A program made the position numbers and the translations under genes. A stretch of DNA of 26,415 bases from contig CBFHVG010000008.1 in the NCBI GenBank assembly GCA_965659005.1, positions 1 to 26,415 on the forward strand. The letters run 5' to 3'. Below are positions 7,712 through 15,509 of this stretch, piece after piece (the first letter of the stretch is position 1; each line of letters starts with the position of its first letter). Below the pieces are notes generated by a model, which saw nothing but the letters and a program-made list of their open reading frames with translations, had not been told where the DNA came from and made no database searches. Source of the stretch: CAYPTY01 sp965659005. GTDB taxonomy: Bacteria > Bacteroidota > Rhodothermia > Balneolales > Balneolaceae.

Positions 7712-8005
7712 ATGCAGTACGATGCACTCGACGAACGGGTAAATGTGATGATATTAGATGCTTCGGTGCGTGTGGGAAAAACCCGCCCAGGCCGTGCTGT
7801 CTTCCGGATACAGCGAAAGAATGGTGATGTAATGCACATTGCTGAAGTAAAACGCAAAGTAGTGAACCGGAAAGGTGATCAGTTTCAAACTCAGTATTCA
7901 ATCCGCACAGATGACAAACGCTACTTTGTGCTCATACATTACTTGAATGTGCATAAGAACAATGTGAGCCATGAATGGCGCTTGAAGTATGAACTAGCGG
8001 ATTAA
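7712..8005 (+). CDS. Small unknown protein, divergent from the Y-family polymerase
   Basis: A 97-residue protein rich in basic residues and with alternating patterns that suggest beta strands (ASVRVGKTRPGRAVFRIQRK, then IAEVKRKVV, then RYFVLIHYLN). There is no signal peptide, membrane segment or recognised catalytic motif. The ATG at 7712 is preceded only by a weak purine stretch (AAGAAA). It is divergent from the polymerase across a 76-base gap and followed by a palindromic repeat. Codon use and G+C resemble the polymerase gene more than the neighbouring low-GC genes. I do not recognise the family; a small nucleic-acid-binding or accessory role is only a guess from charge and context. Confidence 0.65.
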   Translation: MQYDALDERVNVMILDASVRVGKTRPGRAVFRIQRKNGDVMHIAEVKRKVVNRKGDQFQTQYSIRTDDKRYFVLIHYLNVHKNNVSHEWRLKYELAD

Positions 8006-8013
8006 GACCTAGA

Positions 8014-8077
8014 GGTCATTCAGAATAATATGAGGGGCATTTGTTAAAAAGGATCCTTCGCTTCGCTCTGGATGACC
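8014..8077. repeat. Dispersed palindromic repeat, copy 2
   Basis: GGTCATTCAGA (8014-8024) and TCTGGATGACC (8067-8077) are reverse complements with one mismatch. The inner part GGATCCTTCGCTTCGCTC (8051-8068) is the reverse strand of the GAGCGAAGCGAAGGATCC core typical of this repeat family. It lies between the convergent ends of the 97-residue gene and the small membrane-protein gene, so its RNA hairpin could act as a two-way terminator. Same family as the element at 6220-6286, here in opposite orientation by its GAAGG core. Confidence 0.75.
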
Positions 8078-8101
8078 ATTATGAGGGTGGTAATGACAAT
8101 A

Positions 8102-8518
8102 TTAAGACCGCCTCCACTTCCTTCGAACAATCATGGTAAGTCGAAAGCCTACACTAAACAGCAGCAAACCAAAGCATGCGGCTATAATGATTGCAGTAAT
8201 GATATCGAAGACAAATGAATCCTGAGAATCATTAGTGAAATTCAGCCCTATATTTCCTGAGAGAAGGATTCCTATGGGATACCAGAGCGCTCCCATAACA
8301 ATGGTTATGGTATTCAAGCGGTGAATGCGTTTGTAGGTCCAGGTAATAATACGCCCAACGACTCCACAGGACATAAGAGCCGCCATAATCAACACATTGC
8401 CATTCGGTAATGTGGGGATGATTTCCTCAGACAAAAAGGGTGATCCTGTTACAAATGAAATAATAGTGAAGATGATAAGGAAACCAAGGATGTAGATGGC
8501 CCGATCGGAGTTGGTCAT
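8102..8518 (-). CDS. Small four-helix membrane protein, unknown
   Basis: A 138-residue integral membrane protein with four hydrophobic helices (about residues 8-25, 42-60, 71-88 and 105-128) and a basic C-terminal tail (RLTMIVRRKWRRS), consistent with a cytoplasmic C-terminus. Its ATG overlaps the stop of the SRAP gene by 4 bases (ATGA), so translation is coupled to it. No family is recognised and nothing beyond the overlap connects it to DNA repair. Confidence 0.75.
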   Translation of the reverse strand: MTNSDRAIYILGFLIIFTIISFVTGSPFLSEEIIPTLPNGNVLIMAALMSCGVVGRIITWTYKRIHRLNTITIVMGALWYPIGILLSGNIGLNFTNDSQDSFVFDIITAIIIAACFGLLLFSVGFRLTMIVRRKWRRS

Positions 8519-9186
8519 ACTGCTTCAATGAGTTCTGGGTTATCGTTTCTAACATTCCCCACTGCCCTGCCTACTTCATGAAAAGTTAAGGCGTCATCGG
8601 GATAAGGTCTAATCAGATCAAGTAGCAGTGATGCATTATTCACATCAGGATTTAACCAATCATCAAATTCAGTAGGATGTAAAATAGCCGGCATTCGATT
8701 ATGAATATCCTTCATCATAGAATTCGGCGATGTAGTAATAATGGAATAGGTTTTAATGGGTCGGTCTTCATAGGGACTAATATTCGAATAAATCCCAGCT
8801 AGCCCCAGCATGGGACCCGATGCTGAATAGATGTAATAAGGAGTCTTTTTCCCCTTAGGACCTTTCCACTCATAAAAACCACTAATAGGCACAATACACC
8901 GTCTGCTTGAAACAGCTTTGTACCACATTGGTTTATCAGGAATTTTGTCATCTCGGGTATTAATAATAGAAAAGGGACGCTCACCAGCCTTCGGTTGCCA
9001 CCCAATAAAACCCCAATTCATAGATTCAATTACACATTCTTCTTCTTCATTTTTATAAGCCACAGGAAGATTTTGTGCCGGAGCAGCATTAAAACTAGGA
9101 TGATAATGACCATAATTAATGGCTGAGGCATTCAAAAAAGCCTCTATCTCGTCCATACTGGGTTTTATCGTATACCTACCGCACAT
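8515..9186 (-). CDS. SRAP-family abasic-site crosslinking protein (YedK/HMCES-like)
   Basis: A 223-residue SOS-response-associated peptidase (SRAP) protein. The family forms a thiazolidine crosslink between its N-terminal Cys2 and abasic sites in single-stranded DNA, protecting replication forks. All key residues are seen: Cys2 in MCGRYT, Asn76 and Arg78 in NTRDDK, Glu106 in GFYEW and His162 in HNRMPAIL. The length matches the family. Processing of Met1 is required for the active Cys, which suits the small Cys2 side chain. Its stop overlaps the start of the small membrane protein. It is one of three probable DNA-damage genes within 5 kb (helicase, Y polymerase, SRAP), although the 97-residue gene and both repeats interrupt them. 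Confidence 0.95.
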   Translation of the reverse strand: MCGRYTIKPSMDEIEAFLNASAINYGHYHPSFNAAPAQNLPVAYKNEEEECVIESMNWGFIGWQPKAGERPFSIINTRDDKIPDKPMWYKAVSSRRCIVPISGFYEWKGPKGKKTPYYIYSASGPMLGLAGIYSNISPYEDRPIKTYSIITTSPNSMMKDIHNRMPAILHPTEFDDWLNPDVNNASLLLDLIRPYPDDALTFHEVGRAVGNVRNDNPELIEAV

Positions 9187-9214
9187 ATAAGAGTATAGCT
9201 AATTCAGAACAATC

Positions 9215-9228
9215 TGTCATTCCTGACA
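9215..9228. promoter_or_regulatory. Short dyad between SRAP and thymidine kinase genes
   Basis: TGTCA (9215-9219) and TGACA (9224-9228) form a 5-bp dyad with centre TTCC in the 113-base gap between the divergent SRAP and thymidine kinase genes. It could be an operator, but GTCATTCCTGAC also resembles the outer arm of the dispersed repeat family, so it may be a decayed copy. The rest of this gap holds no gene. Confidence 0.2.
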
Positions 9229-9299
9229 AATTAGAATTTACCTTTCATTTTATGGTGTTACAGGAATATATTTGGGCTTCAATTAAGGCAGTATAATTA

Positions 9300-9950
9300 A
9301 TGATCAACGAACCCTCGTTTATTCCCAAAGATTGCGGATCTATTGAAGTGATCTGTGGCGGGATGTTTAGCGGAAAAACGGAAGAACTTATACGTCGAGC
9401 CAAAAGAGCACATATTGCAGGACTTTCTGTAATTGTAGCGAAACCGGCTATCGATAAAAGGTATAGCGACCAGGAAGTGGTTTCTCATAATGAAACTGCT
9501 CTCCCCTCTATTCTGGTGGATACTGCAGATCAGATTGTACTACTCACCACAAATGCCGATGTCGTTTGCATAGATGAAGCCCAGTTTTTTGATCAAAGAG
9601 TAGTTGAAGTAGCAAATCAACTAGCCAACGAAGGTAAGCGCGTTATTTGCGCTGGACTTGATATGGATTTTGAGGGACGTCCCTTTGGCCCAATGCCCTT
9701 TTTACTCGCTATTGCTGAGTATGTGACCAAGCTACATGCCATTTGTACTGAGAGTGGAACAATGGCTCATTACTCACAAAGGATTATTGAAAACGCTGAT
9801 CAGGTAGTTATCGGAGAAAATGATTCTTATGAACCAAGGGCCCGTTATTGCTTCAGACCACCAGTAGATAGACGCAGAGGCAGATTGATAAAGCCATTCA
9901 GCCAGGCTCCAGTAGATACTGAAACGAACTTAAACGAAGATCAAAACTAA
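9300..9950 (+). CDS. tdk: Thymidine kinase (type II, TK1-like)
   Basis: Phosphorylates thymidine and deoxyuridine with ATP in the salvage pathway. The P-loop GGMFSGKT (20-27), the catalytic DEAQFF (Glu93) and the substrate lid region LDMDFEGRPFGPMP (120-133) are intact. The structural zinc site is not: in TK1-like enzymes the lasso domain has CxxC twice, but here the first pair reads CTES (Cys149, Ser152) and the second ARYC (Ala181, Cys184), so two of four ligands are missing. The C-terminus carries a basic extension RRRGRLIKPF and an acidic tail. The TAA stop overlaps the ATG of the nucleoside transporter (TAATG), coupling uptake to phosphorylation. The start at 9300 gives a 15-residue lead before the first strand, as in Bacteroidota homologues. 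Confidence 0.95.
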   Translation: MINEPSFIPKDCGSIEVICGGMFSGKTEELIRRAKRAHIAGLSVIVAKPAIDKRYSDQEVVSHNETALPSILVDTADQIVLLTTNADVVCIDEAQFFDQRVVEVANQLANEGKRVICAGLDMDFEGRPFGPMPFLLAIAEYVTKLHAICTESGTMAHYSQRIIENADQVVIGENDSYEPRARYCFRPPVDRRRGRLIKPFSQAPVDTETNLNEDQN

Positions 9951-11278
9951 TGGAAATATTACGGGGCATTCTAGGAATGGCTGTTCTTGTGGGAATAGCA
10001 TTTGCATTCAGTAACAACAAAAAGCATATAAATTGGAAATTAGTTGCCATTGGACTTACCACTCAGCTAGTTCTGGCTATCTTCATATTGAAGTCTGATG
10101 TATTGGGAGGTTTTTTCTCACCACTTGCTTGGCCAAAATATGCTTTTGAAGGGGTAGCAGGTTTCTTTGTTACTGTTCTTAACTTCACAACAGAAGGTTC
10201 TGCATTTATATTTGGTCCATTAGGCAAAGGGCCTGGATATGAGGACTCAATAGGTGTCTTTTTCGCATTTCAGGTACTCCCAACAATCATTTTCTTTGCA
10301 TCACTTACCTCTATTCTTTACCACTATGGAATACTACAGTTTGTGGTAAAGTGGATATCAAAAGGAATCCAAAAACTTTTAGGCACGTCAGGTGCAGAAA
10401 CACTATCTGTAGTTTCAAACATATTTGTAGGTCAAACCGAAGCCCCTCTTGTTGTAAAGCCATTCATTGACAAAATGACTAAGTCTGAGTTACTCACTGT
10501 TATGATTGGAGGAATGGCAACTATAGCTGGTGGCGTTTTAGCTGCCTATGTTGCAATGCTGGGTGTACCCTTTGCTGAGGCTAACGGAATGGAAGTACTT
10601 GCAGCACAGCAATTGTTTGCAGAACGGCTACTTGGCGCTAGTATAATGGCTGCGCCAGCTGCTCTGGTCATTTCGAAGATATTAAATCCTGAAGCAGAGA
10701 CCCCAGAAACTTTAGGTACAGCCCAAATTGCAGTTGAAAAAACGGATGCTAATGGAATTGATGCTGCTGCATCAGGTGCAGGAACCGGTCTTAAACTAGC
10801 ATTGAATGTAGGTGCGATGTTACTGGCTTTCATAGCTCTTATTGCCATGTTTAACTGGATGCTTACCGGATTTGGAGATATAGTAGGCTTGAATTCACTT
10901 ATTGGCCAAGAACTAACTATTGAACTTATTCTGGGTTGGGTTTTTGCACCTATAGCCTGGGTTATTGGTGTGCCTTGGGTTGATGCTGTAAATATGGGAT
11001 CTCTTTTAGGTACTAAAATTGTTTTAAATGAGTTTGTTGCATATCTGGGTCTTGCCGAACTTGTACAGACTGCAGCTATAACTCAAAAAACTATTGCCAT
11101 TGCAACATTTGCCTTATGTGGATTCGCTAACTTCTCTTCCATTGCTATTCAAATTGGTGGAATTGGTGGAATTGCCCCAAGTAGAAAAGCCGATCTTGCC
11201 AAATTTGGGCTTAAAGCTGTAATGGGTGGAACATTGGCCAATCTTATGACGGCAACACTTGCTGGAATGCTTTTTTAA
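9950..11278 (+). CDS. Concentrative nucleoside transporter (NupC/CNT family)
   Basis: A 442-residue inner-membrane symporter that imports nucleosides with sodium or protons. CNT signatures are present: the G-x-x-E nucleoside-binding segment FVGQTEAPLVVKPF (160-172), GGMATIAGGVLAAYVAMLG, and the late CGFANFSSIAIQIGGIGG region. A polar loop around residues 245-275 (NPEAETPETLG and following) is longer than in short CNT proteins. Its ATG overlaps the thymidine kinase stop, so the two form a thymidine or deoxynucleoside salvage pair. Sodium versus proton coupling cannot be read with confidence. It is followed by a 46-base gap before the parvulin genes. Confidence 0.95.
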   Translation: MEILRGILGMAVLVGIAFAFSNNKKHINWKLVAIGLTTQLVLAIFILKSDVLGGFFSPLAWPKYAFEGVAGFFVTVLNFTTEGSAFIFGPLGKGPGYEDSIGVFFAFQVLPTIIFFASLTSILYHYGILQFVVKWISKGIQKLLGTSGAETLSVVSNIFVGQTEAPLVVKPFIDKMTKSELLTVMIGGMATIAGGVLAAYVAMLGVPFAEANGMEVLAAQQLFAERLLGASIMAAPAALVISKILNPEAETPETLGTAQIAVEKTDANGIDAAASGAGTGLKLALNVGAMLLAFIALIAMFNWMLTGFGDIVGLNSLIGQELTIELILGWVFAPIAWVIGVPWVDAVNMGSLLGTKIVLNEFVAYLGLAELVQTAAITQKTIAIATFALCGFANFSSIAIQIGGIGGIAPSRKADLAKFGLKAVMGGTLANLMTATLAGMLF

Positions 11279-11324
11279 TCAACTATTAACTATTCAACCT
11301 TTGATAAATAAACTGTCTACAATC

Positions 11325-13274
11325 ATGAATAAAAGGATACACTTTATACTTTTTTTAAGTCTATGCTTTTCTTTCAATGCCTTGTCACAATCCAAAAACG
11401 ATAAAACAGTTGTTGGTAAAGTTGGCAAGGAAAAAATCACCTATGGTGAACTAAAAGAAAACTTCAGTTCTGGTGTGGTTAGAGATAACATATCCATTGA
11501 GGAGCTAGAAGAATTTTTACCAATTTATTTAGATTATCGATCTAAAGTGTTAGAGGCTAAAGATTTAGGTTATTTTGAAAACCAAATCGTTACCAATGAA
11601 TATCAAGAGTATGCTCGTCAGGCTGCATATGCATTTTGGCTCGAAAATGAAATAAAACCAACTCGTTTTGACCAATATTTTAAGAGAGCATCATTGGAAG
11701 TTTCTGTTGAACATGTTCTTATTGCAGTTGATGACCGAGCATCTGAAGAAGATACTTTAAAAGCCTACAACAGCCTTATAAATGCCAGAAACGAATACCT
11801 TAATAATGGCACATCATTCGCTGAATTAAATACAAAGTACTCATCTACTAGAAACGGGAGATCAATGGGGGGAGAAATCCCATGGATTAGCGTAGGTGTT
11901 ACTGTTCCTGAGTTTGAAGAAGTAGCTTTTAACCTGGAGCCTGGTGAAGTATCTCTTCCCTTCCGAACTCAATTTGGTTATCACATTGTGCTTTCAAAAG
12001 AAGTTAGAGATCGAACTCCAGCACGCAATATCTCTCACATATTTAGAAGAAACCTCCCTTCAGATACTGCAAATATGCAATTCAACAAAATGAATGAAGC
12101 TTATGAAGCACTCCTTTCGGGTAGAACATGGAGTGAAGTAGTTCGTGAATATTCTGAAGACAATCTTTCAGTTCCAAAAGAAGGAAATATTGGATGGATC
12201 TCATATTCGTCACGTTATAATCCGGCATTTATCGATCAAATTATGGCCTTGAGTACCAAGGTTGATATTTCAGATCCGGTTAAAACAGTTTATGGATTTC
12301 ATATTTTTAAAATTGATTCAATACAGGCATATGCCTCAGAAGATGAACGCAGAGAAAAGTTACTGAAGGAGTTTGAATCAACACCATATAATGTCAGAAA
12401 TAATGCGAGTGTTATAAGTTACATCCGTGATTATATGGGTGAATCGATAAATATTGATAATCTCGTTGAGTATGAAAATGCTTTGATTGAAGGCGATACT
12501 ACCATTGTTTCGGCAATACAGATTGATGCCCGAGTACTTGCGAAGGAGTTCTATTCCTTTAATGGAAAAACATACTCGATTCAGGATTTTGATGACTTCC
12601 TTAAAGAAACCAAACCTAACAGTATAGGACGAGCTTATAAAAGAACTTGGACCAACAGCTTTTTCACTGATCTAATCAATGACATCATAGCCGAACTTAC
12701 AGTTAATGAATTTGAAGGCTTTGCCGATCAGCTGGATAACTACCTTGAAGGACTAGCGGTCTATCAGATTACAGATGACAATGTTTGGAGTGCAGCAAAA
12801 GTGGATACAAGCAAATTGAAATCCATTTACGAAAATTCTACTGATAAATATTCACTGGATAAAAGAAATTACTATCACATTATATCGGTAAGATTAGACA
12901 GTTCGTTAACTGACATCATTGATTTCGTAAATGCAGGCAATTCACCTGATAGCCTAAGATCAAACTTCGATTACGTCGGTGTTGCATCAGATTCATCTAA
13001 TGTATTTGATGGTGAACCATTTGATAAACTAAATGAAATGAAACCAGGTACATTTTCCGAAGAGTTTGAGTATAAACGCAGAAAGGCAATTTTCTACCTC
13101 GAAGATGTACTTCCAGCAAGGAAAATGACTTTTGAGGAATCATTTAGTCGATTAATGGCTGATTATCAACCAACTCGAGAAGAAGAATGGCTTGAGAAAC
13201 TTAGAAAGAAATACAAAGTTAAAACTGACGTTAAAAAGCTTAGAAAAGCTTTTAAAACTGAAAATTCAAACTAA
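11325..13274 (+). CDS. Exported peptidyl-prolyl isomerase with two PpiC parvulin domains
   Basis: A 649-residue envelope folding factor. The ATG at 11325 starts a signal peptide (MNKRIHFILFLSLCFSFNALSQ); a longer frame from 11259 would add 22 residues overlapping the transporter gene and hide the signal. After a SurA-like helical region (about 25-120) come two parvulin domains, at about 125-226 (EHVLIAVD, then MGGEIPWI, then FGYHIVLSKE) and 235-335 (ISHIF, then GNIGWIS, then YGFHIFKID). The remaining C-terminal half (about 340-649) is helical and ends in a very basic tail. In Bacteroidota-type genomes such proteins act as periplasmic chaperones for outer-membrane proteins. It is the first of three consecutive members and lies head-to-tail with the next gene with no gap. 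Confidence 0.92.
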   Translation: MNKRIHFILFLSLCFSFNALSQSKNDKTVVGKVGKEKITYGELKENFSSGVVRDNISIEELEEFLPIYLDYRSKVLEAKDLGYFENQIVTNEYQEYARQAAYAFWLENEIKPTRFDQYFKRASLEVSVEHVLIAVDDRASEEDTLKAYNSLINARNEYLNNGTSFAELNTKYSSTRNGRSMGGEIPWISVGVTVPEFEEVAFNLEPGEVSLPFRTQFGYHIVLSKEVRDRTPARNISHIFRRNLPSDTANMQFNKMNEAYEALLSGRTWSEVVREYSEDNLSVPKEGNIGWISYSSRYNPAFIDQIMALSTKVDISDPVKTVYGFHIFKIDSIQAYASEDERREKLLKEFESTPYNVRNNASVISYIRDYMGESINIDNLVEYENALIEGDTTIVSAIQIDARVLAKEFYSFNGKTYSIQDFDDFLKETKPNSIGRAYKRTWTNSFFTDLINDIIAELTVNEFEGFADQLDNYLEGLAVYQITDDNVWSAAKVDTSKLKSIYENSTDKYSLDKRNYYHIISVRLDSSLTDIIDFVNAGNSPDSLRSNFDYVGVASDSSNVFDGEPFDKLNEMKPGTFSEEFEYKRRKAIFYLEDVLPARKMTFEESFSRLMADYQPTREEEWLEKLRKKYKVKTDVKKLRKAFKTENSN

Positions 13275-14123
13275 TTGAAGTCTCTTTTACTTATTATTGT
13301 AATGTTTGGTCTGTTTACTTCATGTACCCAGATTGAAAAACCCGGAACTGTAATTCTGGCTCGGGTAAATGGAAATGTATTAACTAAGTCTGAAGCACTT
13401 TCAATGATATCTCCTCTTGCTATGCAGGGTGATTCAGTAAAAGTTCTTGAAGATTTCCGAGATCAATGGATTGAAAAGCAACTCATTCTTAGAGAAGCTA
13501 ACAGATTACGTGTTGACCGTCGCGAAATAGTGAGATCACGAATTGAAGAAAGTCGTAACGACATACTTGTTCAAGCACTCAGAGATTTCGTTATAAGCGA
13601 AAATATGGATGAACTTGAAGTTACTGACGATGAGGTTCAGCAATACTACTTAGCAAACAAAGAGCAATTTGTGCTCCGTGAACGGCATGTGCGTTATCGT
13701 CATATAACAACCGCTTCACTTTCTGATGCCGAGGCTGCTAAACGTGGGCTATTAGGCTCAGCCTCTTGGGAAAGTATAATTGAAAGATACAGCATAGCTA
13801 AGGAAGAAAACCTGGCAGAGTCAAAAAAATATTGGCCCATTTCAGATGCTGGTAACGGAATAAGACAATTAAACACTTACTTAGGCTTAATTGGTAATAT
13901 GGAAATTTCTCCTATCACTAGAAGTGGAAACACCTATCATTTTGTGCAATTAACAAGTGAACGCGCTGCAGGAGAACACCCTGAACTAGAATGGTTAATG
14001 GAGCAAATAAGAGAGTGGTTAATCATTGAAAAAAGTCGGCGTTATTACAATTCATATGTAAAGAATCTCTATCTTCAAGCCACGGCGAATAATGAACTAC
14101 AAATCTCGAACGTTGAGGAATAA
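13275..14123 (+). CDS. SurA/PpiC-like lipoprotein with degenerate parvulin domain
   Basis: A 282-residue exported protein. The start is a TTG placed immediately after the TAA of the preceding gene; it is needed to include the signal peptide MKSLLLIIVMFGLFTSC, whose lipobox LFTSC puts the lipidated cysteine at position 17. The next ATG (13302) would remove half of this signal. The mature protein has a SurA-type N-domain (VNGNVLTKSEA, then helices to about 130) followed by a region aligned with a parvulin domain (VRYRHITT, then SASWESIIERYS) in which the usual Gly-Gly-x-x-Gly core motif is missing, so isomerase activity is doubtful. It is probably a membrane-anchored chaperone partner of the two flanking parvulins. 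Confidence 0.88.
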   Translation: MKSLLLIIVMFGLFTSCTQIEKPGTVILARVNGNVLTKSEALSMISPLAMQGDSVKVLEDFRDQWIEKQLILREANRLRVDRREIVRSRIEESRNDILVQALRDFVISENMDELEVTDDEVQQYYLANKEQFVLRERHVRYRHITTASLSDAEAAKRGLLGSASWESIIERYSIAKEENLAESKKYWPISDAGNGIRQLNTYLGLIGNMEISPITRSGNTYHFVQLTSERAAGEHPELEWLMEQIREWLIIEKSRRYYNSYVKNLYLQATANNELQISNVEE

Positions 14124-14148
14124 AATAAAGACCTCACTACCTATTGCA

Positions 14149-15507
14149 ATGCCCAAAAAATTACTATTACTCACACTCTTCACCCTATTCTTCAATATAA
14201 ATGCATATTCTCAGGCTGCATCTGAAGTAGCAGATCAAATTGTAGCCCTTGTCAACGGCAAGCCTGTTTTAAAGTCTGAAATAGATGTTCAGGTTGTGCA
14301 ATACATTCAGGGTGCAAGATTCAATAACCAACCCGATGTCGAATTTAATGAAGACCTTTGGTACGGTGTACTCTTAGCCACCATTGAAAATGAAATTCTA
14401 CTAGTTAAAGCTGATCTTGATTCTATTGTAGTTGAAGATGATTTGGTGAACAGACGCATGAATATGCGTATTGAACAGCTTATTCAACAGACTGGCAGTG
14501 AAAGAGCATTGGAGCAGGCTTTTGGTAAAAGTATTGTTCAACTAAGATCAGAATACAGAGAGCAATTCCGAGAAGATATTAAGGTTGAGCAAGTACGTGG
14601 AAATAAAGTGCAATCCATTTCGATTACAAGACCAGAAGTGGAAGAATTCTTTAACAGCATCCCATCTGATTCACTACCCATAATACCAGAACAAGTTGCG
14701 CTTTCACAGATTGTTTCTCTTCCACCACCCAGAGATGATGCTAAAAAAGCTGCATTTGACTTTGCAGAGCTTTTACGTGATTCCCTAGTTACACATGGGG
14801 TTCCATTTGAAGATTTGGCCAGAAGACATAGCGATGGACCATCAGGACCAAGAGGCGGTTTATTACCTCTAATGGCACTAAATTCACTAGTATCAGAGTA
14901 TTCAGCAGCTGCATCGGCTTTACAACCTGGTGATATATCTGAAGTAGTTGAAACTCAATTCGGTCTTCACTTAATCAGGCTAAATAGAAGAGTCGGTGAT
15001 CAAATTGAGACCAACAATCTCTTGATAACTATTGACGAAGATGAACTTGATGAAGATTTTTCAAGAAATAAGCTTAATACGATTCGTGATTCATTATTGA
15101 ATGACGAAAGCCTCAGGTTTGATGAATTTGCAAGAAGACATTCTGAAGATCCACTTACATCAAATTCAGGTGGCAAAGTGGTAAACCCTCAAACAGGTGA
15201 AAGGCTTATTCCTTTACAAGCATTAGACCCTGCTTTATATCGTATTGTACTTTTAATGGACGAGATTGGACAAATTTCCGAGCCAAGAAGTTTTGATCCG
15301 GGCGGCGCAAATTCAGGCAAAGCATTGCGTATTGTACGTCTTGATAGAAGAATTGAGGAGCATAAAGCGAATTTAGAGCAGGACTACTCAAGAATAGAGC
15401 AATTTGCATTACAAACTAAGCAAGCTCGTATTTTTAGTGAGTGGCTTGCTGAATTGAAATCTGACATTTACATCGAATATTTAATACCTGTTCCGGAAGA
15501 TTTTTAA
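14149..15507 (+). CDS. surA: SurA-like periplasmic chaperone / peptidyl-prolyl isomerase
   Basis: A 452-residue SurA-type outer-membrane protein chaperone. The ATG at 14149, 25 bases past the upstream stop, begins a signal peptide (MPKKLLLLTLFTLFFNINAYSQA); an in-frame ATG at 14092 would overlap the upstream gene and bury it. The SurA_N signature VADQIVALVNGKPVLKSEID follows the cleavage site. Two parvulin domains lie at about 180-280 (ALSQIVS, GPRGGLLP, FGLHLIRL) and 290-400 (FARRHSEDP, SNSGGKVV). E. coli SurA is about 428 residues, so the length is normal. The gene is separated from moxR by 2 bases. Of the three parvulins here this one best fits the name SurA. Confidence 0.92.
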   Translation: MPKKLLLLTLFTLFFNINAYSQAASEVADQIVALVNGKPVLKSEIDVQVVQYIQGARFNNQPDVEFNEDLWYGVLLATIENEILLVKADLDSIVVEDDLVNRRMNMRIEQLIQQTGSERALEQAFGKSIVQLRSEYREQFREDIKVEQVRGNKVQSISITRPEVEEFFNSIPSDSLPIIPEQVALSQIVSLPPPRDDAKKAAFDFAELLRDSLVTHGVPFEDLARRHSDGPSGPRGGLLPLMALNSLVSEYSAAASALQPGDISEVVETQFGLHLIRLNRRVGDQIETNNLLITIDEDELDEDFSRNKLNTIRDSLLNDESLRFDEFARRHSEDPLTSNSGGKVVNPQTGERLIPLQALDPALYRIVLLMDEIGQISEPRSFDPGGANSGKALRIVRLDRRIEEHKANLEQDYSRIEQFALQTKQARIFSEWLAELKSDIYIEYLIPVPEDF

Positions 15508-15509
15508 TA

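Noticed and set aside
7582..7901. Several overlapping short frames at the polymerase / 97-residue boundary, some Cys-rich
   Set aside because: They overlap both supported genes in other frames and have no start signals; the higher G+C here simply makes longer random frames.
8006..8017. Short inverted repeat GACCT-AG-AGGTC after the 97-residue gene
   Set aside because: The 2-base centre cannot form an RNA hairpin of useful size, and it overlaps the edge of the dispersed repeat.
9297..9488. Minus-strand open frame over the start of thymidine kinase
   Set aside because: The plus strand carries the intact P-loop of thymidine kinase; the antisense frame has no recognisable features.
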